Source: Helicobacteraceae bacterium
GTDB lineage: Bacteria > Campylobacterota > Campylobacteria > Campylobacterales > Sulfurimonadaceae
NCBI GenBank assembly: GCA_027084065.1
Contig: JALWLR010000081.1
Location: forward strand, 1-6,468
DNA length: 6,468 bases
Direction of reading: 5' to 3'
The notes under the pieces were generated by a model that was given only the letters and a program-made list of their open reading frames with translations, was not told the origin of the DNA and searched no databases. Made by a program: the position numbers and the translations under genes. Shown here piece after piece: positions 1-6,380 of the stretch; position 1 is the stretch's first letter, and every line of letters starts with the position of its first letter.

Positions 1-388
1 TAGAGGTGTCTCGATCGAGTCCGAAAATTTTGATTCCAAGCCATGTTCCGAGTAAAAATGTCGTAGAGAGCATTAGCGCAGAGACTGTAACTCCGGCAGG
101 TCCGACATCGACGATTTGCTGAAAGGTCAGTCTAAAGCCATAAAAAACAATGGCGAAGCGAAGAATTTTTTTCGCACTAAAAACAATACCTGTCTCCCAT
201 GAGCTTGGGAAGTGGTTATGCAGCGTGTTTGCATAGAAAATACCGATGACGATACCGACAACAAGTGGAGAGATTCCAAGTGCTTTGATGGGGCCAAGAC
301 CGGCTATGTAGGTCGCCGAAGCGGCAACGAGTGCGACAAAAATAATGCCGCTGATGGTTCCTTTTCTGTTTTGTGCTGAAAAAGGCAT
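1..388 (-). CDS. yeiH: YeiH-family putative sulfate exporter family membrane protein, N-terminal part
   Basis: The visible 129 residues are the N-terminus of an integral inner-membrane protein of the YeiH/UPF0324 family (putative sulfate exporter family). The C-terminal part lies beyond the left edge. Recognisable family segments are GISPLVVGIVIGIFYANTL (residues 38-56), the stretch around TGIVFSAKKILRFAIVFYGF (66-85), and GTWLGIKIFGLDRDTS at the cut end. Likely membrane segments are about 11-29, 37-52, 75-90 and 97-117. The start at 388 is supported by an AAAAGGAG Shine-Dalgarno (400-393) four bases upstream; the only upstream ATG nearby, at the hairpin base, reads in another frame. It lies 167 bp downstream of ccoG on the same strand but has its own candidate promoter. 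The transported substrate has not been firmly established for the family, so sulfate or sulfite export is only a family label. Family assignment is confident; function is not. Confidence 0.9.
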   Translation of the reverse strand, partial: MPFSAQNRKGTISGIIFVALVAASATYIAGLGPIKALGISPLVVGIVIGIFYANTLHNHFPSSWETGIVFSAKKILRFAIVFYGFRLTFQQIVDVGPAGVTVSALMLSTTFLLGTWLGIKIFGLDRDTS

Positions 389-407
389 ATGTCTCCTTTT
401 GAAATAG

Positions 408-456
408 ATGCAGTTTTTTCATAAAAACTTCACTAAGTCTTTATAAAAAGCTGCAT
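408..456 (-). other. Long AU-rich hairpin in the presumed yeiH 5' leader
   Basis: Read on the minus strand, bases 456-435 pair with 430-408 around an AGTG loop. About 21 of 22 positions pair, with one bulged G, one C-A mismatch and one G-U wobble. The outer stem is ATGCAG against CTGCAT and the inner stem is ATAAAGACTT against AAGTTTTTAT. The structure ends 7 bases before the yeiH Shine-Dalgarno and begins roughly 14 bases after the predicted transcription start, so it would fill most of the leader. No U-tract follows it on the minus strand, so it is not a standard intrinsic terminator. It could be an mRNA-stability or translation-control element, or a DNA site for a dimeric protein. The pairing is directly visible; the role is unknown. 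Confidence 0.55.
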
Positions 457-476
457 TTATGAGTTTTGGAAACGGA

Positions 477-506
477 ATTATAGCGAAATTTACGAAGTAG
501 TGAAAA
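477..506 (-). promoter_or_regulatory. Candidate sigma70 promoter of yeiH
   Basis: The minus strand carries a perfect TATAAT (482-477) preceded after an 18-base spacer by TTTTCA (506-501), a 4/6 match to TTGACA. Predicted transcription would begin near 470, leaving an 80-base leader before yeiH. The -10 context TCGCTATAAT is identical over ten bases to that of the strong promoter at 2723-2752. A weak -35 is acceptable for the housekeeping sigma factor of Campylobacterota. Confidence 0.45.
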
Positions 507-524
507 TGTGTGGTTTATTTTTTT

Positions 525-558
525 TAGTTCCGTTTCAGCTTGAAGCTGAAACGTACTA
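525..558 (-). repeat. Perfect inverted repeat / stem-loop at the ccoG stop codon
   Basis: CGTTTCAGCTT (531-541) and AAGCTGAAACG (543-553) are exact inverse complements around one base, giving a realistic 9-bp stem with a TTGAA loop. An outer TAGT (525-528) pairs with ACTA (555-558), bringing the ccoG TAG stop into the base of the stem. On the minus strand the stem is followed by eight A residues, not U, so it does not fit an intrinsic terminator for ccoG. It may protect the 3' end of the ccoG message or be a protein-binding palindrome. Confidence 0.6.
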
Positions 559-2019
559 CTTTTCTAGAAGGTCCGCTCGAGGGAAAATGAAGCGCGCTTT
601 TCTGTATACCGAGATTTTTTCACTTGGTTTGCCGTTTTCATCAAGAGCATAGGCATGGATCGTGATCGGAATGATCGTATCGTCTCGTTTGTTATCGACA
701 AGCATATCTTTTGTCGCAAGAATGACGATCTTTTTCTTTTTCACGTCAGGAGTGACGGTAAATGGTTTTTTCGGTCTCATGATGAAGATCTTACCGTTTA
801 CTTTGATGTCCGGTTTAACATCGAAGTAGAATTTCATCTTTTTGCTTTGCGTATTTTGTAGCAAGAATTTGTAGTTGTTCTCTACAATGAAATGGCAATC
901 TTTATCAACTCCGAGTTTACATCCTCGTGGCTCTGTTTTAATTGTGTATGCACGGTTCTCTTTGTTGATGTTAAGGAGCATATACTCTTTTTTCCCTGCC
1001 ATCATCGCCAGTAGTCCCATAACGATAAGCAAAACAACGACATAACCGATGATTTTCGGTCTGAGATAGTGTGTTTTTCCTTTGCGATAGAGTGTTTCGT
1101 ATTCACTTGACCATTTGACAAGTGTTGGTTCATTGAATTTCGCCATGACATCCGTACAGGCATCGACACACTCAAGACAGTTGATACACTCAAGCTGTAA
1201 ACCTTCACGAATGTCGATATGTGTCGGACATACTTTGACACAGCTTTCACATGCGGTACACAGGGCATCGTCGCCGTTTATGGCTTTGACCTCTTTTTGA
1301 CTTTTTGCAAGTTTGTGGTGGTTTTCATCGTAGATTTTACCGCCTCTGTGCTCATCGTATATAGCCATGAGTGTGTGTTCATCGTAAAGAACAGACTGAA
1401 CACGAGAGTAAGGACATACGTAGATACAGAAGTTCTCTTTGATGAAAACGATGTCGGCTACCAAAAATGCGGCAACACCGAGGACAAAACCTATCATTAC
1501 CATATGTTCAGATGGGTTTTGGAGATATTTGAAAAAATCTTCCGGCGGTACGAAATACCACATAAAATCCGCTGCAGCGACAAGTGCGAGTAGAGTCCAT
1601 AACAAAATGGCGATGACACGCTTGACTTTATTTTCAGGTTTTGACCAGTCCGGCTCTTTTTGTTTGTTTTTAATGCTTCGGCGTAGTTTGAGGAGTTTTG
1701 TCTCTATCAGGTCTCTGTAAACGACGCGAAAGATGGTCTGCGGACAGAACCATCCACAAAACATTCGTCCTCCAAAAACGGTCATACCGAAAATACCGAT
1801 GAAAAGAATCATCAACAAAAACGGCATGAGGTAGAGTTCTTGCATGTCGAACTGGACAAATGCCAGATGAAGTTTCATTTTGTCGAAACTCAAAAGGAAA
1901 AAGTGATTGCCGTTTATTTTGATCCACGGCAATACCAACGAAATGATAGTGGCTATGATGTAAACTACATACCGTTTGGGTCTGTAGTGTGTTTTTTTCA
2001 CTGTTTCAGCTTTGCTCAT
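556..2019 (-). CDS. ccoG: Cytochrome c oxidase accessory protein CcoG (FixG/RdxA)
   Basis: A 487-residue membrane iron-sulfur protein required for assembly of cbb3-type cytochrome c oxidase. In Rhodobacter, CcoG has been reported to reduce Cu(II) to Cu(I) for the copper site. Membrane segments lie at about 17-32, 61-84, 134-157, 171-193 and 323-341. The family motif GRMFCGWFCPQT gives C88 and C92, and FCIYVCPYSRVQSVLYDEH gives C198 and C202. Two ferredoxin-type clusters follow, C254/C257/C260/C264 and C278/C281/C284/C288. The C-terminal 345-480 is the periplasmic Ig-like domain. Length is normal for the family. The start at 2019 is preferred because GAGGGAG (2033-2027) sits seven bases upstream; an in-frame ATG at 2040 would add seven residues and lacks that spacing. 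This ATG overlaps the TGA of the upstream recombinase-like gene (ATGA), so translation is probably coupled. No ccoNOPQ subunit genes are adjacent. Unusual: an extra cysteine pair, C367 and C375, at the start of the Ig-like region. Confidence 0.96.
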   Translation of the reverse strand: MSKAETVKKTHYRPKRYVVYIIATIISLVLPWIKINGNHFFLLSFDKMKLHLAFVQFDMQELYLMPFLLMILFIGIFGMTVFGGRMFCGWFCPQTIFRVVYRDLIETKLLKLRRSIKNKQKEPDWSKPENKVKRVIAILLWTLLALVAAADFMWYFVPPEDFFKYLQNPSEHMVMIGFVLGVAAFLVADIVFIKENFCIYVCPYSRVQSVLYDEHTLMAIYDEHRGGKIYDENHHKLAKSQKEVKAINGDDALCTACESCVKVCPTHIDIREGLQLECINCLECVDACTDVMAKFNEPTLVKWSSEYETLYRKGKTHYLRPKIIGYVVVLLIVMGLLAMMAGKKEYMLLNINKENRAYTIKTEPRGCKLGVDKDCHFIVENNYKFLLQNTQSKKMKFYFDVKPDIKVNGKIFIMRPKKPFTVTPDVKKKKIVILATKDMLVDNKRDDTIIPITIHAYALDENGKPSEKISVYRKARFIFPRADLLEK

Positions 2020-2684
2020 ATATGTGCTCCCTCTTTGCATTGTTCGGTTTCATCAGGACATTGTATCCTATTTATGACATCCTCTTCACTTGTAACGACT
2101 CTTTTGGCGCTAAAAGCATCACCCGCCAGCTGCTTGAGCTCTCTTGATTCTATATAGTCTTTCAACGAGCTGCGACTCACTCCGAGGGTACGCGCCATCT
2201 CACTGACACTTTTACCCTCTTGAATGAAGCGCATGATCTCTTCGAGATAGACATCGAACTTCGAGCTTGATTTGCTGCCTTTGGGTCTGCCTACGCGCTT
2301 TTGTTTCGTTTTTTTGAAGAGTTGTCTGGCATTGTCTAAAAGACCCAGTACAAACATAGCGCTGCTTTGTTTGGATGCGACAATCGATTTTTCCACAAAA
2401 TGGACGGTAATGTCGTTTTTAAACAGACAGCTAAATGCTTGTGCGATCTCTTCGACACTGTTGCCAAAAGTCCAGACATCCGCTACAAGCAGTGTCGAAC
2501 CTGCATGTGAGCGGAAAAACTTCGTCGCTTCGAAATCTTCGGGTTCTTGATCTTTTTTCGGTGTATGGTCGATGAACTTCTCCGAGATCTCAATGCCGTT
2601 TGCAAGTGCATACGACATAATTGATTTGAGTTGTTCGTAAGCACCTTCGAAATTTTTATCTGGTCGAATGTAGGCAATGGCCAT
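2016..2684 (-). CDS. Catalytically degenerate serine-recombinase-like DNA-binding protein
   Basis: A 222-residue protein with resolvase/invertase architecture. The N-terminal resolvase-like fold covers about 1-125. It is followed by GRPKGSK (132-138) and a Hin-type helix-turn-helix, SVSEMARTLGVSRSSLKDYI (159-178), then a roughly 40-residue charged tail. By eye alignment to gamma-delta resolvase, YARVST becomes YIRPDK, so the nucleophilic serine is aspartate (D9) or proline. The LDRLGR motif becomes VWTFGN (70-75), replacing D67, R68 and R71 with W71, T72 and N75. R45 also seems lost. Only the R8 equivalent (R7) remains. The long dimer helix before GRPKG is about 11 residues shorter than usual. 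It is therefore probably a DNA-binding regulator, not an active recombinase. The start at 2684 has TGAGG (2700-2696) 11 bases upstream, a long spacing. It is the first gene of a two-gene unit with ccoG, overlapping it by four bases. The DNA target is not known; the dyad over its own promoter is a candidate. Confidence 0.85.
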   Translation of the reverse strand: MAIAYIRPDKNFEGAYEQLKSIMSYALANGIEISEKFIDHTPKKDQEPEDFEATKFFRSHAGSTLLVADVWTFGNSVEEIAQAFSCLFKNDITVHFVEKSIVASKQSSAMFVLGLLDNARQLFKKTKQKRVGRPKGSKSSSKFDVYLEEIMRFIQEGKSVSEMARTLGVSRSSLKDYIESRELKQLAGDAFSAKRVVTSEEDVINRIQCPDETEQCKEGAHI

Positions 2685-2712
2685 GAACGATAAAACCTCA
2701 CAAAATTTTTAT

Positions 2713-2747
2713 TTTCATCGTCATTATAGCGATCTATGACGATAAAA
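2713..2747. promoter_or_regulatory. 35-bp dyad (candidate operator) spanning the recombinase-like gene promoter
   Basis: ATCGTCAT (2717-2724) and ATGACGAT (2736-2743) are perfect inverse complements separated by 11 bases. Extended to 12-base arms (2713-2724 and 2736-2747), 11 of 12 positions match. The dyad reaches from the -35 box to the predicted transcription start of the minus-strand promoter, and one arm overlaps the -10 box. A dimer bound here would block RNA polymerase. The layout (12-base arms, central spacer) resembles sites bound by resolvase dimers, of which gamma-delta res subsite II is 34 bp. The symmetry is visible; its use as an operator is inference. Confidence 0.55.
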
Positions 2748-2752
2748 GTCAA
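2723..2752 (-). promoter_or_regulatory. Near-consensus sigma70 promoter for the recombinase-like gene and ccoG
   Basis: On the minus strand TTGACT (2752-2747) is followed after 18 bases by a perfect TATAAT (2728-2723). Transcription is predicted to begin near 2716, about 30 bases before the start codon at 2684. This is the strongest promoter visible in the window. It should drive both minus-strand genes, because no other promoter can be seen before ccoG, whose start is embedded in the upstream gene. Confidence 0.75.
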
Positions 2753-2841
2753 TATAAAATGCTTAAAATTCGTCAATTTGATGGGAATGTGATAAACGCA
2801 AGAGAGATTCAAAAATCTATTATGAAGTGCAAAGCCGTTTT

Positions 2842-2863
2842 TAGATAAAATGCCTACTATAAA
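2842..2863 (+). promoter_or_regulatory. metH: Possible -10 region of metH
   Basis: Two -10-like boxes precede metH: TAAAAT (2846-2851, in TAGATAAAAT) and TATAAA (2858-2863). Neither has a recognisable -35 box at 16-18 bases, which is tolerated in Campylobacterota. The first would give a leader of about 27 bases and the second about 15. No Shine-Dalgarno is evident in the bases before the start codon at 2885, and no cobalamin-riboswitch-sized leader could fit after either box. Confidence 0.3.
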
Positions 2864-2884
2864 CTCAACAAAAAGTTACTGCTT

Positions 2885-5800
2885 ATGGATGCCAAAGACT
2901 ATCTTTTAGAAACTATTAAAAAACGTCCCGTTATTATCGACGGTGCCATGGGAACGCAGCTGCAACAGCGGCATGAACAGATTCCTCCTGAAGCATGGGA
3001 GGGAAATGAGGGGTGCAACGAGCTGCTTAACGTTACCGCTCCCGACATTATGCGCGACATTTTCAAAGCCTATCTCACTGCCGGAGCAGATCTTATCACG
3101 ACCAATACTTTTGGCTCTTTTTCATGGGTACTTGATGAGTATGGCATAGGCGATCGCGCTTATGAGCTCTCCAAAGCAGGAGCTGCACTTGTTAGAGAGA
3201 TGTGTGATGAATTTTCTACTTCGGAACATCCCCGTTTTTGTCTTGGAAGTATAGGACCGGGAACGAAACTTCCCTCTTTGGGGCATATCGAGTATGACGA
3301 GATGTTTTCAGGCTACAAAGAGGCGTGTTTGGGGCTCATAGATGGTGGTGTAGATGTTTTCCTTCTAGAGACTTGTCAAGACCCGTTGCAGATAAAAGCG
3401 GCACTTCATGCCTGTGAAGCGGCAAGCAAAGAGCGAGACAAATCCATTCCTATTATGGTTTCGGTCACGATAGAGCTTAGTGGAACGATGCTTATTGGGA
3501 CGGATGCGCAAACAATTGCGACGATTATGGAGCCTTTTGACATCATCTCGCTGGGATTTAACTGTGGAACAGGACCGGAGCAGGTGGAAAAACATATCAA
3601 GACACTTAGCTCTTTGTGGGGCAAGCCTATAAGCGTACATGCAAATGCAGGTTTGCCGCAAAACAGAGGTGGTTACACCTACTACCCAATGGGTCCAGAA
3701 GAGTTTGCCGACAAGCAGGAGAAGTTTCTTGAATATGACGGAGTGAGTTTTCTAGGCGGATGTTGCGGTACGACGCCACAGCATATCCGTGCGCTGGTTG
3801 ATAGAGTAAGTTCCAAAACGCCCAAAGCGGCAAGCGGCTCTCAGCCAAAAGCTCTTGCATCGCTTTTTAACACTGTACCGCTTAAACAGGATCCTCCACC
3901 GCTGCTTATAGGGGAGCGCAGCAACGCAACTGGTTCGAAAGCCTTTAGAGAGCTGCTTTTGGCGGAGGACTACGAGGGGACTCTTAGTGTAGCGCAGCAA
4001 CAGGTACGAGCAGGTGCCCATGTCCTTGATGTCTCGGTCGGATTTGCCGGACGAGATGAAAGTAAAGATATGAAAGAGGTAATGAGCCGCTACGCGCAAA
4101 AAATTCCTCTCCCTCTTATGCCGGACTCCACACAGGTCAAAGCACTTGAAATCGCACTGAAGCAAATAGGCGGCAAACCTATTCTCAACTCGGTCAACCT
4201 TGAAGATGGTATAGAGAAGTTCGATGCCGTTTGTGAACTTGCCAAGAAGTTTGGGAGTTCGCTTGTTTGTCTCGTTATAGATGAGATAGGCATGGCAAAG
4301 AGCATCGAGCGTAAACTGGAGGTGGCAGAGCGCATCTATGAGCTTGCAACTAAAAAGCATGGCATTGACCCAGAAGATCTCGTTTTCGATCTGCTTACTT
4401 TTACACTTGGTAGTGGCGATGAGGAGTACAGAGATGCCGGCATCAACACTATAGAAGCAATCCGTGAGTTTACACGCCGCCATCCAGAAGTGGGTACTAC
4501 ACTGGGGCTTAGCAATATCTCATTTGGTTTGGATAAAGATGCCAGACCTTACCTTAACTCCGTTTTTTTACACCACTGCTTGGAAGCGGGTTTAAGTTCG
4601 GTCATTATCAACGTTAAACATATCATTCCGCTGAGTCGCATGAGTGAAAAAGACATCGAAGTTTGTGATAACCTCATTTTTAACCGCAGCGAAAATGCGC
4701 TTTTTGAGTTTATCGAGCACTTTAGCAAAAAAGAGGCAGTCGATAGCGAGGCTGAAGATGAGGAGTATAAAAAGCTCAGCGATGAAGAGAAGATCAAAAA
4801 GCTTTTGATGGATGGAGACAAGGAGCGTATGATCCCGCTTGTCGAGGAGGTGCGACACAAGATACCTCCGGAAAAAATCGTCAATGAGATTTTGATAGAT
4901 GCTATGAAGGTTGTAGGCGAGCTTTTTGGAAGCGGGCAGATGCAGCTACCGTTTGTTTTGCAGTCGGCTGAGACGATGAAAGCGACGGTGGATTATCTCA
5001 ACCCCTATTTACCGAAAGTGGAAAAAGAGGTAGATACCACATTGATTCTTGGAACGGTCAAGGGGGATGTACATGATGTCGGTAAAAATCTTGTTGACAT
5101 CATTCTCTCCAATAACGGCTACAAAGTGGTCAATCTCGGTATTAAAGTCGAACTGGATGATTTTATCAAGGCTTTCAAAGAAAAAGGGGGCAGTGCTATT
5201 GGGATGAGTGGTTTGCTTGTGAAATCTACGCAGGTCATGAAAGAAAACCTAGAAACACTTGCCAAAGAGGGGATAGACGTGCCGATTTTACTTGGTGGAG
5301 CGGCGCTTACGCGAACGTTTGTCGATGATTTTTGCCGCCCTATCTACAAAGGCCCTATCTTTTACTGTCGCGATGCTTTTGACGGGGTTACCGCGATGAG
5401 CCGTATAGAGCAGGGGAATTTCGACATACGCATTCGTCCCAATGACGGTACGGGTGGAGGCGAGAGTAAACCAAAAGAGGAGGTTGTCATCCCGCCTCTA
5501 AGCGAGATAAAGATGCCAAGTAGAGATATAGATATACCCACACCACCCTTTTGGGGACGAAAAAAACTTGAACTTACAGAGCAGCAAAAGGAGCTGGCAT
5601 TTAACTGGATCAACCACAAGATGCTTTTTAAACAGCGTTGGGGGTATGGTTCGAAAGGGATGGACAAAGAGGAGTACAAAAAATTTGTCGATGAGGTTCT
5701 ATGGCCAAAATTCTATGAACTCAAAGAGCTCTTTTTGAAAGAAAATCTCTTTGAACCTACTATCGTTTACGGATACTGGCCTTGTCGTAGTGACGACACG

Positions 5801-6376
5801 ACGCTGCTTGTTTTTGACGAGAGTGAAGGATGGGTCAGTGATGCCGATGCCAACCGTGAGCCGCTTGAGGAGGTTATAGGGCGTGCCATAAAAGAGTTTA
5901 CCTTCCCAAGACAGCGCAAAAAACCCTACAGAGCTCTGAGTGATTACTTTAGAAGCGATCGTCATGATGTCGTGGCTTTTACATGTGTGAGTGCAGGAAG
6001 TAAAATAAGCGACTTCGAGCGGCAGTTTTATGACAAAGGAGAGTACAATACCTACTATCAAATTCACGGTCTTGGCGTCGAGCTTGCCGAAGCACTTGCC
6101 GAAATGGTACATAAGCAGATACGGATGGATCTTGGTATTTTACAAGAGGATGAGGGAGCGACATTGGCAGATGTGCGGATGAATCGCTACAGGGGAGCAC
6201 GTTACTCCTTTGGATATGCCGCATGTCCAGATTTAGAACTTAATCGTCCGCTTTTTGATCTGCTTCGACCTGAAGAGTATGGTATAGAGTTAAGCGAAAC
6301 ATACCAGATTCACCCAGAGCAGTCTACATCGGCGATAGTCGTTCATCATCCCGAAGCGACATACTACAATGTTTAG
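2885..6376 (+). CDS. metH: Cobalamin-dependent methionine synthase MetH
   Basis: A full-length 1163-residue cytosolic enzyme that transfers the methyl group of 5-methyltetrahydrofolate to homocysteine via methylcobalamin. The homocysteine domain (about 10-308) begins VIIDGAMGTQLQ. Its zinc cysteines are C227 in GFNCGTGP, and C293 and C294 in GGCCGTTP. The pterin-binding domain is about 338-600, starting IGERSNATGS. A charged linker (612-640) leads into the cobalamin cap helices (about 645-710, ending QLPFVLQSAETMKATVDYL). The B12-binding Rossmann domain (715-845) carries GDVHDVGKN, with H730 the expected lower cobalt ligand, and GGAALT (804-809). A Gly/Pro-rich linker precedes the AdoMet reactivation domain (about 890-1155), with RYRGARYSFGYAACPD at 1101-1116. 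All four modules and metal ligands are intact; E. coli MetH is about 1227 residues. The ATG at 2885 fits the family N-terminus although it has no clear Shine-Dalgarno. It is transcribed divergently from the recombinase-like gene. Confidence 0.98.
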   Translation: MDAKDYLLETIKKRPVIIDGAMGTQLQQRHEQIPPEAWEGNEGCNELLNVTAPDIMRDIFKAYLTAGADLITTNTFGSFSWVLDEYGIGDRAYELSKAGAALVREMCDEFSTSEHPRFCLGSIGPGTKLPSLGHIEYDEMFSGYKEACLGLIDGGVDVFLLETCQDPLQIKAALHACEAASKERDKSIPIMVSVTIELSGTMLIGTDAQTIATIMEPFDIISLGFNCGTGPEQVEKHIKTLSSLWGKPISVHANAGLPQNRGGYTYYPMGPEEFADKQEKFLEYDGVSFLGGCCGTTPQHIRALVDRVSSKTPKAASGSQPKALASLFNTVPLKQDPPPLLIGERSNATGSKAFRELLLAEDYEGTLSVAQQQVRAGAHVLDVSVGFAGRDESKDMKEVMSRYAQKIPLPLMPDSTQVKALEIALKQIGGKPILNSVNLEDGIEKFDAVCELAKKFGSSLVCLVIDEIGMAKSIERKLEVAERIYELATKKHGIDPEDLVFDLLTFTLGSGDEEYRDAGINTIEAIREFTRRHPEVGTTLGLSNISFGLDKDARPYLNSVFLHHCLEAGLSSVIINVKHIIPLSRMSEKDIEVCDNLIFNRSENALFEFIEHFSKKEAVDSEAEDEEYKKLSDEEKIKKLLMDGDKERMIPLVEEVRHKIPPEKIVNEILIDAMKVVGELFGSGQMQLPFVLQSAETMKATVDYLNPYLPKVEKEVDTTLILGTVKGDVHDVGKNLVDIILSNNGYKVVNLGIKVELDDFIKAFKEKGGSAIGMSGLLVKSTQVMKENLETLAKEGIDVPILLGGAALTRTFVDDFCRPIYKGPIFYCRDAFDGVTAMSRIEQGNFDIRIRPNDGTGGGESKPKEEVVIPPLSEIKMPSRDIDIPTPPFWGRKKLELTEQQKELAFNWINHKMLFKQRWGYGSKGMDKEEYKKFVDEVLWPKFYELKELFLKENLFEPTIVYGYWPCRSDDTTLLVFDESEGWVSDADANREPLEEVIGRAIKEFTFPRQRKKPYRALSDYFRSDRHDVVAFTCVSAGSKISDFERQFYDKGEYNTYYQIHGLGVELAEALAEMVHKQIRMDLGILQEDEGATLADVRMNRYRGARYSFGYAACPDLELNRPLFDLLRPEEYGIELSETYQIHPEQSTSAIVVHHPEATYYNV

Positions 6377-6380
6377 AAGA

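Noticed and set aside
216..422. Small minus-strand frame starting MKKLHLFQKE from the hairpin base
   Set aside because: It reads through the yeiH Shine-Dalgarno and then out of frame through the recognisable YeiH coding sequence, giving a Cys/His/Arg-rich nonsense protein.
525..558. Intrinsic terminator for ccoG
   Set aside because: The stem is good, but the minus strand has A residues, not a U-tract, after it. The T-run (518-525) is on the wrong side for either gene.
1219..1593. Plus-strand open frame of 124 residues opposite ccoG
   Set aside because: It is opposite the conserved ferredoxin-type cluster and membrane segments of CcoG, has no visible ribosome binding site, and resembles no family.
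2016..2684. Active invertase with an invertible promoter segment
   Set aside because: The catalytic residues appear lost, and only one dyad, not a pair of matching sites flanking a segment, was found near the gene.
2748..2777. Direct repeat GTCAAT at 2748-2753 and 2772-2777
   Set aside because: Only six bases, and one copy is simply the -35 box of the minus-strand promoter; expected by chance in AT-rich DNA.
3752..4483. 243-residue open frame on the minus strand within metH
   Set aside because: It is antisense to the well-supported pterin-binding part of MetH, has no recognisable domain, and has a composition typical of an antisense shadow.
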